A stretch of DNA of 64,000 bases from JAHEFU01 sp041395205 (GTDB lineage: Bacteria; 4484-113; JAFGCY01). Every line of letters starts with the position of its first letter. Position 1 is the stretch's first letter. The notes beneath the pieces were generated by a model. The model ran no database searches. It was not told the origin of the DNA and saw only the letters and a program-made list of their open reading frames with translations. The position numbers were made by a program, and so were the translations under genes. Shown piece by piece: positions 36,340 through 45,042 of the stretch. The stretch is from positions 186,001 to 250,000 of the forward strand of contig JAWLAZ010000003.1 of assembly GCA_041395205.1 (NCBI GenBank), read 5' to 3'.

Positions 36340-37542
36340 CTAGTACTCGGCGAGCAGCCTCTTGGCCACGCGGTACATCAGCTCGTTGCCGATGGCCATC
36401 GCATCCTCGTCAATGTTGAACTTCGGGTGGTGGTGCGGGTAGATGCACTCCTTCTCGGTGCTGGCGGCACCGACGAAGGCGAAGGCCCCGGGCACCTCGG
36501 CGAGGAAGTCGCTGAAGTCCTCGGCACCCATCGTCTGCTGGTCATCGGTGACGTTGGCAGCGCCGACGATGGCGATCGCCTCCTCACGCACCAGCTCCGC
36601 CACGCGGGCATCATTGACCGTTGCCACCTGCTCATGGGAGTAGTCGATGTCGGCATTGCAGCCGAGACAGTCGGCGATGCCGTTCACGACCTCATGGATC
36701 CGGCGCTTCAGCACCTGGTGCACATCGCGCTCGAAGACGCGCACGCTCATGGTCAGCTTTGCAAACGGCGGGATGATGTTGTGGGCGGTACCGGCGTGGA
36801 ACTCGCTCACCGTGATCACCGCGCTCTTGAGCGGGTCGATGTTGCGCGAGACGATGCTCTGCAGCGCCGTGACGATCTGCGCCCCGCAGTAGATCGGGTC
36901 GTTGCCACCATGCGGGAAGGCCGCATGCGTGCCCTTGCCGTGGATCACGATATGCACCGTGTCCACCGCCGCCATCACCGGCCCGGCACTGATCTGGATC
37001 TGGCCCGTCGGGCAGCCGGCCCAGATGTGCTGCCCGTAGCAGACATCCACGCCCGGGCCCTTCAGGGCGTTGTCAGCGATCATCTTCTGCGCGCCGTGGT
37101 GGCCTTCCTCACCGGGCTGGTAAAGCAGCTTGATCCGCCCGCGGGAAATGCCCTCCTCCTTCAGCCGGCGGCTGACGGCGAGCTGCATCGCGGTATGGGT
37201 GTCATGCCCGCAGGCATGCATCCGCCCCACGTTCTGCGAGACGTACTCATGCGTGTTCTCCTCCGTGATCGGCAGCGCATCGATGTCCGCACGCAGCATC
37301 ACGGTCGGTCCGGCCTGGCCGCTGTCAATCAGGCTGATCACACCGGTCTCGGCGCAGCGCTGCGACTCGAGCCCGTAGCTGTTCAGCTGCTGCTCGATGT
37401 ACTGCGCCGTCTCATGCGTTTCCATCCCGACCTCGGGATGCTCATGCAGGTAGCGGCGGTTGCTGACGACCTCGCCGTGCAGGCTGCGGGTCACGTCGTC
37501 AAGATTGACTTCGGGAAGCAGGGGATGCTGTATTGCTGACAT
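36340..37542 (-). CDS. M20 family amidohydrolase
   Basis: 400 residues. Metal-dependent amidohydrolase of the M20D type (hippurate/IAA-amino-acid/N-acetyl-amino-acid hydrolases): RYLHEHPEVGMET, MLRADIDALPI, the metal motif HACGHDTH, QPGEEGHHGA, and late AHNIIPP and MGAEDFSDFL. It releases an amino acid or acid from an N-acyl compound; the exact substrate is open. The ATG at 37542 is 6 bases after a TAGAAT box. Co-transcribed with DUF58 downstream. Confidence 0.92.
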   Translation of the reverse strand: MSAIQHPLLPEVNLDDVTRSLHGEVVSNRRYLHEHPEVGMETHETAQYIEQQLNSYGLESQRCAETGVISLIDSGQAGPTVMLRADIDALPITEENTHEYVSQNVGRMHACGHDTHTAMQLAVSRRLKEEGISRGRIKLLYQPGEEGHHGAQKMIADNALKGPGVDVCYGQHIWAGCPTGQIQISAGPVMAAVDTVHIVIHGKGTHAAFPHGGNDPIYCGAQIVTALQSIVSRNIDPLKSAVITVSEFHAGTAHNIIPPFAKLTMSVRVFERDVHQVLKRRIHEVVNGIADCLGCNADIDYSHEQVATVNDARVAELVREEAIAIVGAANVTDDQQTMGAEDFSDFLAEVPGAFAFVGAASTEKECIYPHHHPKFNIDEDAMAIGNELMYRVAKRLLAEY

Positions 37543-37548
37543 CCCTTG

Positions 37549-37554
37549 ATTCTA
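37549..37554 (-). promoter_or_regulatory. Leaderless-type -10 box of the amidohydrolase-DUF58 operon
   Basis: TAGAAT on the minus strand, 6 bases before the ATG at 37542. Confidence 0.5.
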
Positions 37555-37615
37555 GCGCGAACCGTGCCAACTGTAGACGCAGCGGCAGCGCCGGGCGTAC
37601 TAAACGGATGTAAGC

Positions 37616-37621
37616 TATAAT
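37616..37621 (+). promoter_or_regulatory. Leaderless-type -10 box of the SNF2 gene
   Basis: Consensus TATAAT, 8 bases before the GTG at 37630, with no ribosome site between. Confidence 0.6.
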
Positions 37622-37629
37622 AACGGGTC

Positions 37630-39846
37630 GTGGCAGGAGCCAGGCTGGAGATCGGTGGCAGGGACGGTCGGACCGTGGTGTTCCGCGGCAACCGCAGGTA
37701 CCTGCCCGCGCGCATCCGCAGCGTGATCAACAGCCATTTCAGCAACTGGAATGCGCTGAAGGAAATCTCCGCCTGGCCGGAACTGCTGCGTGAGCTGGCC
37801 GAGGTCAATGCCCAGAAGACCTTTGAAGGCACGGACTGGGCCGCGCTCAATGCCTTCTATGACGAGGAGATGAAGCGCTTCAGCGTCCTGATCCACGGCG
37901 CGGTGGCGGAGGGCGTTGCCAGTTTCCATGTGCACCCCGCCGTGGCGGACACCGCACCGCGTATCCGCCAGATCCGCACGCAGTACTGCGATGCGGAGGG
38001 CAGGCTGCTGCACAACCACGACATCTGGCGCGTGGAGAAGCTGCTGCGCCGGCATGCCTCCAATGTTCGCTTCACGCCGGACTTCGTGCCGGCCCTCAAG
38101 CACTTCGCCACGGATGCCCTGAGCATTGAACCCAGCCTGAGCTTCTTCCGCCAGATCCAGGTCTACCACACCCCGCAGTTCCTGAATGTAGAACTGCAGC
38201 GGATCCTCAGCCCGGCTATCGACCGCGTACATACCCTGCTTGATCCGACTGCCCTGCAGCAGCTGCTGGACAGCCTGGAACAGGCCGGTGCGCGCCTGCG
38301 GGTCGACCCCGGGATTGCCGAGATCGTGCAGCACTACAATGCCCTGCGCCGGGTCTGCTCCGATCCCGGCTACGAGCAGTCCGTTGCCAATGTACTGAAT
38401 GGCAAGCTGCGCGCCGAGCTCTACGGCTACCAGCGTGAAGGTGTGGGCTTCCTCGTGCACAATCGCCGGGCTCTGCTGGCTGACGATATGGGGCTTGGCA
38501 AGACCCTGCAGGCGATGAGCGGTGCGCTGTACCTGAAGCAGCTCGGAGAGGTGCAGCGCGTACTCGTGGTCTGTCCCTCCTCGCTCAAGTACCAGTGGCA
38601 GGCCGAGATCAGCAAGTTCACCGGCGAACGCGTGCAGGTGATCGGCGGCACAAAGCAGGAACGCCAGGCAATCTACGATGCCGCCGGTGCCGGCGGCGGC
38701 GGCCTGCTCGGAGTGGACGACACGCCCTTCTTCAGCGTGATCAACTATGAGCTGGTGCATCGCGACATCGAGCAGCTGACCAAGCTGGCCCCGCAGCTCC
38801 TGATCCTTGATGAGGCCCAGCGCGTCAAGAACTTCCGCACCAAGACCGCCCAGGCGGTGTTCTCGATCCCCGCTGCCAACGTCTTCGTGCTGACCGGCAC
38901 TCCGCTCGAGAACCAGCTGATGGAACTGTTCACGATCCTCAAGTTCGTTGACGACCGCGCCCTCGGCAAGAACCCCATCGCCTTCCGTGACCGCTATGTG
39001 CTCACCGACCAGTTCGGCAGCATCAAGGGCTACCGCCATGTCGAGGAAGTGGCCCGCAAGATCGCCGGGATCACCCTGCGCCGCACCAAGGAAGAAGCCC
39101 TCGAGGACCTGCCGCCGCTCGTGACCAGCTACGCCCGTCTCGAGCTGACCGACGAACAGAAGGGCATCTACCGCGAACTGCGCGGCGAGGCCCGCGAGAT
39201 GCTGAGCCAGGAGGCCTGGGACAGCACACATACACAGAATGCGATGGTGCTGCTGCAGCGCCTGCGCGAGGTCTGCGACAGCCCGGAACTGATCGACCCG
39301 CAGTACACCAGCAGCCAGAAGCTCAATGAGCTGGAGGCGATCCTTGAGGATGAGGTCAGCACCCTGGACCGCCAGGTGATCATCTTCACGCAGTGGACGC
39401 GCATGGGCGAAATCATCCTGCGCCTGCTGACATCACGCGGCTACAGCTGCGGCTTCCTGCATGGCGGGCTGAAGGCCGAGGAGCGCCAGCAGCTCGTGGA
39501 GCGCTTCCAGCGCGGCGAGGACCGGATCTTCCTCTCCACGGATGCCGGCGGCACCGGCCTCAACCTGCAGAGCGCTTCGATGGTGATCAACTATGACCTG
39601 CCCTTCAACCCGGCCAAGCTTGATCAGCGCGTGGCCCGCGCCCACCGCCTGGGCCAGAAGCAAACTGTATTTGTAGTCAACATGATCTGCCGTAATACTG
39701 TTGAGGAAAGACTGGTCAGGATCCTCAGCGAGAAGAAGAGCCTGTTTGATGATGTATTCGGTAACATATCTGACCCGCGCAACATTTCCGGCGCGTCAAT
39801 GTCCCCGCGCTCCATGCGGGAACTGCTGAGGGAGCTGGTCAGATGA
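37630..39846 (+). CDS. SNF2-family DEAD/DEAH-type helicase
   Basis: 738 residues. An N-terminal region of about 260 residues without a recognised domain, then the SNF2 ATPase: Walker A DDMGLGKT (285-292), VVCPSSLKYQW, Walker B LILDEAQRVKN, LTGTPLENQ, and the helicase C domain with IIFTQWTRMGEIIL, LHGGLKAEERQ, FLSTDAGGTGLNLQ and RAHRLGQKQTVFV. It translocates on double-stranded DNA and remodels protein-DNA or polymerase complexes. No methyltransferase, restriction or phage-defence partner is adjacent, so a housekeeping role is likelier. Start is GTG at 37630. Its stop overlaps the lpxC start. Confidence 0.93.
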   Translation: MAGARLEIGGRDGRTVVFRGNRRYLPARIRSVINSHFSNWNALKEISAWPELLRELAEVNAQKTFEGTDWAALNAFYDEEMKRFSVLIHGAVAEGVASFHVHPAVADTAPRIRQIRTQYCDAEGRLLHNHDIWRVEKLLRRHASNVRFTPDFVPALKHFATDALSIEPSLSFFRQIQVYHTPQFLNVELQRILSPAIDRVHTLLDPTALQQLLDSLEQAGARLRVDPGIAEIVQHYNALRRVCSDPGYEQSVANVLNGKLRAELYGYQREGVGFLVHNRRALLADDMGLGKTLQAMSGALYLKQLGEVQRVLVVCPSSLKYQWQAEISKFTGERVQVIGGTKQERQAIYDAAGAGGGGLLGVDDTPFFSVINYELVHRDIEQLTKLAPQLLILDEAQRVKNFRTKTAQAVFSIPAANVFVLTGTPLENQLMELFTILKFVDDRALGKNPIAFRDRYVLTDQFGSIKGYRHVEEVARKIAGITLRRTKEEALEDLPPLVTSYARLELTDEQKGIYRELRGEAREMLSQEAWDSTHTQNAMVLLQRLREVCDSPELIDPQYTSSQKLNELEAILEDEVSTLDRQVIIFTQWTRMGEIILRLLTSRGYSCGFLHGGLKAEERQQLVERFQRGEDRIFLSTDAGGTGLNLQSASMVINYDLPFNPAKLDQRVARAHRLGQKQTVFVVNMICRNTVEERLVRILSEKKSLFDDVFGNISDPRNISGASMSPRSMRELLRELVR

Positions 39847-40691
39847 TGGAGAGCAAGATGCATTCGGCAACCGTCAGCGAACCCGTCGTGATCGAGGGCC
39901 GCGGCCTGTTCAGCGGTCTGAACTGCCGGGCGGTGATCGTCCCGCGCTATGAAGGCAGCGGTCTGACCTACTACCGCGAGGGCCAGCCCATTGAGGCCGT
40001 GGTGCAGAACTTCCATGAGCAGCCCAACTGCACGGTGCTCAGCAACGGCCGCCTGAGCCTCGCGGTCACCGAGCATATCCAGGCCGCACTCTGGGCCGCC
40101 GGGATCGACAGCGCGGAGATCCACGTGGATGGCCCGGAACTCCCGAACCACGATGGCGGAGCCGCCAGCCTGTATGACGCCATCGCTGCGGTGCCTGATG
40201 AATCACTCGGGATCCAGCGTCCGCTGCTGACAATCGGCGCCGTGCTGGAAGTCAGCGACGGCGAGAGCTACATCCGCCTTGCACCCTGCGACGAACTGCG
40301 CATCAGCTACAGCTTCGCCCATCCCGAACTCGGCGAGCAACTCTACGTCTCGGAGCTGGACCGCGGCATGGCTGTCAACGAACTGCTGCCGGCGCGGACC
40401 TTCATCACGGAGCGTGAGGCCCAGCTGGCCCGCAGTGCCGGCTTCCTGCACAATGAGCATGAGGAGGACGCCCTCGTGCTGCGCAATGGCCAGCCCAACA
40501 AGCCTCTGTTCTTCAGCAATGAATTCGCGCGCCACAAGGTGCTCGACCTGCTGGGCGATCTCTACATCCTGCCCTTTGACTGGCAGGCGGACATCACGGC
40601 GCACCTGAGCGGGCACAAGCTCAACCGCGAACTTGCCAGGCAGTTGATGGGGATGTATGAAACGGCGCGCAGCGGCGGGCAGAGCAGCTGA
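39843..40691 (+). CDS. lpxC: UDP-3-O-acyl-N-acetylglucosamine deacetylase LpxC
   Basis: 282 residues. Zinc deacetylase for the committed step of lipid A synthesis, so the organism has an outer membrane with lipid A. Motifs: VVIEGRGLFSGL, the zinc segment TEHIQAALWAAGID, VDGPELPNHDGGAA, ARTFITER, and FARHKVLDLLGDLYIL followed by the catalytic His in HLSGHKLN. The ATG at 39843 overlaps the SNF2 stop; ATG 39858 (GGAG 6 bases before) is an equally good start. It is on its own here, without lpxA/lpxD/fabZ, and ends one base before the convergent VWA gene. Confidence 0.93.
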   Translation: MMESKMHSATVSEPVVIEGRGLFSGLNCRAVIVPRYEGSGLTYYREGQPIEAVVQNFHEQPNCTVLSNGRLSLAVTEHIQAALWAAGIDSAEIHVDGPELPNHDGGAASLYDAIAAVPDESLGIQRPLLTIGAVLEVSDGESYIRLAPCDELRISYSFAHPELGEQLYVSELDRGMAVNELLPARTFITEREAQLARSAGFLHNEHEEDALVLRNGQPNKPLFFSNEFARHKVLDLLGDLYILPFDWQADITAHLSGHKLNRELARQLMGMYETARSGGQSS

Positions 40692-42674
40692 TCAGAAGAT
40701 CCGTGTGTGGTAGAGATACCACTCCACGCTGATCAGCAGCAGCACGATGCCGATGATCCAGGGATAGAACTCCCGGTTGCGCATCACTTCCTGCACGCCG
40801 CGGATCTCCCCGAGGCTTTCCGTGCCGTTGCTGGCCAGGAACTCCTCGGCATTCTTAGTGCGGATCGTCTGCGCCGGAGCGATGTTGCTCTCATACTCAT
40901 TCACGAGGCTGACCGGCAGCAAGGTCTCACTGATCAGGCCTCCGGCATCATCCAGATAATTGATCTCATAGATCCCCGTGCGCCGTGTGTCGCTGATCGC
41001 GAAGCGCCGTGAATTGAGCGGGACCGTCTCCTCGCTGCCATCCGGCATGCGCAGGCGGTAACTTACGGCCTCCACCGGTGCCAGCAGCTCAGCGGTCAGC
41101 CCGGCGCTGATGCCGTTGCCGGCGCTGCCCGCGCTGCCCTGGCCGAGGTAGGTGATGGTATCCATCATGAACAGCGGGAAGGCGCTGAGCACCGGGAAGT
41201 TGCTATCGTAGATGTCGAAGGCCAGGTAGACCGTGCGCTGGCCGTTGTTGTCACCTTCGACGACCAGCGGGCCTTCACTCGTGTCAATGATGCTGCGCGC
41301 ATAGGGCTTGAGCTGCACGCGGCGCTGGCTGTTGAGGTTCAGCGTGTTGAAGCGCGCGATGCGCGTGATCGGATGCGTCACGCTTTCCCCGACCACGGCC
41401 AGGTAGACCGGCGGGTCCGCCTGGTAGTCCTTCTGCACCTCCGCCCCGGCCTCCACCGGTAGCAGCGGGCTGGCCGTGCTGTTGATGAACAGGTAGCTGT
41501 CCGAGGGGTCGGCAACGAATGGCGCATCACCCTCCACCACCCAGACATCCATGTCGGTGCTGACAGGCTGGCCGTCGTCAATGCTCTCGCCGCTGTCAGC
41601 GGTGATGATCTGCGTGAAGCTGCTGCCGTCGTACTCGAAGTAGTCAATGTCCGGCAGGCTCTGCATCAGCGCCCGGAGCAGGATGCTGTCACCCTCTGAG
41701 CAGAGCGCGACCTTGTAGCGCGGACGCTGCGGCAGCACGATCCAGGCTTCGTTGTCCTCGCGCAGGGTGTCCTCGCTGTCGATCTCGACCTTCAGCGGAT
41801 CCGGGAAGTACGGCACCTGGTCAATCACGATCTCGCGGCGCTGCCCCGGACGCAGGCTGACTTCCTCGCTCACGCTGTCAACGTCATTGCGAAACAGCGT
41901 CAGCGTGAAGTCCTGCTGCGTGCCGTAGAAATTGTGTACGGCCACGAACAGTTCATAGAAGCCGCTGAGCGGATTGAGCCGCGCCCCCGCACCGACGATC
42001 GCCACGTTGTCAGCGCTGGAGCCGACCGGGAAGAAGCGGATCTGCAGGTCCGTGGTGCTGTCCGGACTGAGGTCCTCCACGGCCCCGTCGGAGAAGATCA
42101 CCACCTGCAGTTCACCGTCGCGCTCCGAGAGCGATGAGCAGAAGCGCATTGCGCTGTCCAGGTCGGCCTGGCCTCCGGCATAGTCCCGGGCACGGGAGAT
42201 CGCCTTCTTCAGTGTGCTCTTGTTGCCGGTGAAGCCGCTCAGCGTGATCGGGCTCTGCGGTCCGGCCACGACAACCATGCCCTCGGCACCGCGCGGGAAG
42301 CCGGTCACGGCGTCATCCGCCAGCCGCAGGGCATCAGCCAGGCGGTCCGGGCTGCCATCGCGGGCCAGCATCGATGCGCTGGCATCGATCACGAAGATCG
42401 TCTTGCCGCGCTCAACGAAGTTGTCAAACATGAAGGGCCGGGACAATGCCAGCGCCAGCAGGATCAGCGCGATGATCTGCAGGATCATCAGCAGGTTGCG
42501 CCGCAGCTTCTGCCAGGGGGCATTGGCACGGAAGTCGGCCAGGGCCTGCTCCCAGAGCAGCGTCGAGCTGACATCAACCTTGACGCGCTTGAGCTTGAGG
42601 ATATAGAGCAGGATGATTCCGCCGGCGAGCGCCCCCCAGGCCAGTGCGAGCGGATTTAGGAAGAATCTTTCCAC
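40692..42674 (-). CDS. BatA-type membrane protein with VWA domain
   Basis: 660 residues. The BatA N-terminal region has two membrane helices (about 10-26 and 60-80) around SSTLLWEQALADFRANAPWQKLRRNLLM, then a VWA domain with metal site DASAS (FVIDASASML), LDSAMRF and VVIFSDGA, a long beta-rich middle, and a C-terminal helix (about 636-655). This is the standard layout of the membrane partner in MoxR/DUF58/BatA systems; DUF58 is encoded 4 kb away. Start is GTG at 42674, 8 bases after TATAAT. A gene of its own, convergent with lpxC. Confidence 0.9.
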   Translation of the reverse strand: MERFFLNPLALAWGALAGGIILLYILKLKRVKVDVSSTLLWEQALADFRANAPWQKLRRNLLMILQIIALILLALALSRPFMFDNFVERGKTIFVIDASASMLARDGSPDRLADALRLADDAVTGFPRGAEGMVVVAGPQSPITLSGFTGNKSTLKKAISRARDYAGGQADLDSAMRFCSSLSERDGELQVVIFSDGAVEDLSPDSTTDLQIRFFPVGSSADNVAIVGAGARLNPLSGFYELFVAVHNFYGTQQDFTLTLFRNDVDSVSEEVSLRPGQRREIVIDQVPYFPDPLKVEIDSEDTLREDNEAWIVLPQRPRYKVALCSEGDSILLRALMQSLPDIDYFEYDGSSFTQIITADSGESIDDGQPVSTDMDVWVVEGDAPFVADPSDSYLFINSTASPLLPVEAGAEVQKDYQADPPVYLAVVGESVTHPITRIARFNTLNLNSQRRVQLKPYARSIIDTSEGPLVVEGDNNGQRTVYLAFDIYDSNFPVLSAFPLFMMDTITYLGQGSAGSAGNGISAGLTAELLAPVEAVSYRLRMPDGSEETVPLNSRRFAISDTRRTGIYEINYLDDAGGLISETLLPVSLVNEYESNIAPAQTIRTKNAEEFLASNGTESLGEIRGVQEVMRNREFYPWIIGIVLLLISVEWYLYHTRIF

Positions 42675-42682
42675 TGAATAGG

Positions 42683-42688
42683 ATTATA
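42683..42688 (-). promoter_or_regulatory. Leaderless-type -10 box of the BatA-type gene
   Basis: TATAAT on the minus strand, 8 bases before the GTG at 42674. Confidence 0.6.
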
Positions 42689-42708
42689 GCGGAACAGGCC
42701 CGCAGGTT

Positions 42709-43524
42709 TCACATTGCGAGGTTTTCGAGGTCCTCGGGTGCCAGCATCCCACGCAGCTTGCCGAGCGCCTTGCGCGTCAGCCGCGAGACATTCATCTGGC
42801 TCGTGACGAGGATGTCGGCGATTTCCTTCTGCGTCTTCTGCTCGAAGAAGTAGAGCTTGATCACCTTGCTCTCCGTCTCCGTCAGGTTGGAGAGGATGCT
42901 CTCCCAGAAGATCCCGCGCTTGGTGCTGTTCAGGTCGTGGCTTGCACTAGCCGCGCCGTCGTCGGACATGCTGAAGCTGATGTCGCTTTCGCGCTCATTG
43001 TCCTTGAAGCTCTGCGGATGGTAGGCACTGCCGAGCTCCATCGCCTCCAGCACCTGCTCCTCACTGAAGCCGGTCTTCGTGGCGATCTCAGCGACGGTCG
43101 GCTCCTGCTCGGAGTTTGCATTGAGCTCATTCACGGTGTTGAAGACCTTGAGTGAGCGCTCCTTCAGGTCACGCGGCACGTTGAGTGCCCAGGTCTTGTC
43201 ACGGAAGTAGCGCTGGATCTCCCCCTGGATCGTCTGCCAGGCATAGGTGGAAAAGCGGTAGTTGTATTCAAGGTCGAAGCGCCGCACAGCCAGCAGGAGC
43301 CCGTAGCTCCCGACCTGCACCAGGTCGTCGAACTGGTCCGGCTGGTACTTGAACTTGTGGACGATACGGTAGACGAGGGGCTTGAACTTCTCGACGATCA
43401 GTTCTTCATTGGACTGGGTCGGATCGGCGATGTAACGCGCGAAAAGGGCACGCTCTTCCTCGCGCTCCCTTTCACGGTCTTCAGTTTCGTAAAGCTGGTT
43501 AGGCTCGTCCGTCCGTTCTGTCAT
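42709..43524 (-). CDS. SigB/SigF-type (group 3) sigma factor
   Basis: 271 residues. Region 2 with FKPLVYRIVHKF, DLVQVGSYGLLLAVRRFD and RFSTYAWQTIQGEIQRYFRD; region 3 VPRDLKERSLKV and VAEIATKTGFSEEQVLEAM; region 4 with LTETESKVIKLYFFEQKTQKEI and SQMNVSRLTRKALGKL. This is the general-stress/sporulation SigB-SigF-SigG class. ATG 43524 lies 28 codons inside the end of the upstream RsbW-like gene in another frame (26-base overlap), so translation is coupled. The operon carries a promoter of the SigB type, implying self-activation. Confidence 0.9.
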   Translation of the reverse strand: MTERTDEPNQLYETEDREREREEERALFARYIADPTQSNEELIVEKFKPLVYRIVHKFKYQPDQFDDLVQVGSYGLLLAVRRFDLEYNYRFSTYAWQTIQGEIQRYFRDKTWALNVPRDLKERSLKVFNTVNELNANSEQEPTVAEIATKTGFSEEQVLEAMELGSAYHPQSFKDNERESDISFSMSDDGAASASHDLNSTKRGIFWESILSNLTETESKVIKLYFFEQKTQKEIADILVTSQMNVSRLTRKALGKLRGMLAPEDLENLAM

Positions 43525-43927
43525 CGAAGATGAATGGCCTGTCTTCCCGGTATTTGATGTCGAAACCGATGTCGAGGTGCTCCACGCCATCGATCACGCT
43601 GGAATTATACTCGCCACCCAGGTTCTTGAGGACGGCCAGATTCGCGGCGTTGGTGACACTCTTGTGCTTGCCGCTGGGGTCGGAGATCGAAACGGAGATG
43701 TGAGACTCGTCCTGCGTCCAGCGCAGGTTGATCAGACCGGTGGCCCCGGTACATTTCTCGGCCACAGTGATGAAGGCCTCCCCGATCACGAGCTTCAGGT
43801 TCTCCAGTTCGTCCAGCGGCAGTCCCAGCCTGTTACCCAGACCGGAGACGAGCAGCCGCACCACGGAGACGTAGTCCGCATTGGTGGGAACCTTGAGCTC
43901 AACCGAGTTATCCATTACTTTCACCAT
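43499..43927 (-). CDS. RsbW-like anti-sigma factor (HATPase fold)
   Basis: 142 residues. Small GHKL-ATPase-like protein next to a SigB-type sigma factor, in the order rsbW-sigB. The helix ELENLKLVIGEAFITVAEK aligns with the N-box helix of RsbW/SpoIIAB, but the Asn that coordinates Mg-ATP (EAxxN) is replaced by Thr, and the G1 box reads DPSGKHK rather than DxGxG. It may bind sigma without phosphorylating an antagonist. No RsbV-type antagonist gene is adjacent. Start ATG 43927 has AGGAG at 6 bases; the frame runs 8 codons further up. Confidence 0.78.
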   Translation of the reverse strand: MVKVMDNSVELKVPTNADYVSVVRLLVSGLGNRLGLPLDELENLKLVIGEAFITVAEKCTGATGLINLRWTQDESHISVSISDPSGKHKSVTNAANLAVLKNLGGEYNSSVIDGVEHLDIGFDIKYREDRPFIFDDRTDGRA

Positions 43928-44003
43928 TTGATTCTCCTGAGGAAGTCTCACTGATTCTGGAACAAAACCCTGCGGTCCCGGTCCATCATCCTCACGCCTT
44001 AAT

Positions 44004-44029
44004 ATACCCCGGCCATATGTGGGTGAAAC
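44004..44029 (-). promoter_or_regulatory. SigB-type promoter of the rsbW-sigB pair
   Basis: On the minus strand: GTTTCA (44024-44029), a 14-base spacer, and GGGTAT (44004-44009), matching the Bacillus SigB consensus GTTTAA-N12-15-GGGTAT. It lies about 77 bases before the anti-sigma start, and no housekeeping promoter is obvious nearby. Self-activation is inferred. Confidence 0.7.
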
Positions 44030-44094
44030 AGGCGTATAGCCGCCAAATTCCCGTGAAACTGACCTTATATTAAGTAAGACTTACTCGGGGAATT

Positions 44095-45042
44095 TCAGGT
44101 TCGGACCTTCATGCGCGGATCAAGAATGTCACGCAGTCCATCACCCAGCAGATTGAAGCCCAGCACGGTCAGCGCGAGCGCAAGGCCCGGGAAGATCCCC
44201 CACCAGGGCATGTCGTAGAAGTAGTTCTTCGCCGTGGACAGCATCCCGCCCCAGCTGGCATTGGGAGGCTGGATCCCCAGCCCGAGGAAGCTCAGTCCCG
44301 CCTCACTGAGGATGTTGTAGGCCACCTGCATTGTGGCCAGCACCGTCAGCGGCGCCATGCAGTTCGGGATGATGTGCAGCAGGATGATCCGGGAGTTGCT
44401 GCAACCCACGGCCCGGGCCGCCTCAATGAATTCCTTCTCCCTCAGCGAGATCACGGTCCCGCGGATCACGCGCGCGATCCCGGTCCAGCCCGTCAGCCCG
44501 AGCGCGATGAACAGCCCCCAGATGCCGGGGTCGATGCTGCCGCTGATGCTGCCGAGCACACTCTTCACCTCGTCGTTGTTGAGTGTCGCCAGGATGATGA
44601 TCGCCAGCAGCACACCGGGAAAGGCGAAGAAGGTATCCGTCAGGCGCATCAGCAGGGTGTCGGTCCAGCCGCCGAAGTAGCCGGAAACCGTGCCGATCAG
44701 CAAGCCGATGAGCACATTGATCACCGTCGCCACCACGCCGACGAGCAGCGAGATCCTGGCTCCATGGAGCACGCGGCTGTAGACATCACGCCCGCTGCTG
44801 TCCGTACCCCAGATGAAGGTCCCGCTGCTGCGCTGGCCGTTGTCAGCATAGCTCGCCTGCCGTGCTTCATCGGCCGTGATTGCGCTGCCCGGCGGCAGCT
44901 TCTCCTGGCCACGGTACTGATAGGTCGGGCTGAAGGGTGAAAGCGTGCCGCAGAACAGGCCGGCCACGACCGCCACGAACACGATCACCAGGCCCACGAA
45001 GCCGGAACCATGACGAAACAGCTGGCGCAGCAGATCGCGCAT
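44095..45042 (-). CDS. Peptide/nickel-type ABC transporter permease (OppC/DppC)
   Basis: 315 residues. Six membrane helices with a large loop after the first; C-terminal EAA loop EKEFIEAARAVGCSNSRIILLHIIPN, and the OppC-type ending GLSFLGLGIQPPNASWGGML ... LGDGLRDILDPR. Forms the channel with the OppB-type protein encoded immediately upstream (1-base TGATG overlap). Substrate probably oligopeptides; nickel or opines are possible. ATPase genes (oppD/oppF) are missing from the cluster. Confidence 0.94.
   Translation of the reverse strand: MRDLLRQLFRHGSGFVGLVIVFVAVVAGLFCGTLSPFSPTYQYRGQEKLPPGSAITADEARQASYADNGQRSSGTFIWGTDSSGRDVYSRVLHGARISLLVGVVATVINVLIGLLIGTVSGYFGGWTDTLLMRLTDTFFAFPGVLLAIIILATLNNDEVKSVLGSISGSIDPGIWGLFIALGLTGWTGIARVIRGTVISLREKEFIEAARAVGCSNSRIILLHIIPNCMAPLTVLATMQVAYNILSEAGLSFLGLGIQPPNASWGGMLSTAKNYFYDMPWWGIFPGLALALTVLGFNLLGDGLRDILDPRMKVRT

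Noticed and set aside
37630..39846. SNF2 helicase as part of a phage-defence island
   Set aside because: Neighbours are lpxC, an amidohydrolase and DUF58; no methylase, nuclease, phospholipase D or integrase is present.
44076..44086. GTAAG-A-CTTAC palindrome as a terminator for the OppC gene
   Set aside because: The loop would be a single base and there is no T tract; at most a protein-binding site.
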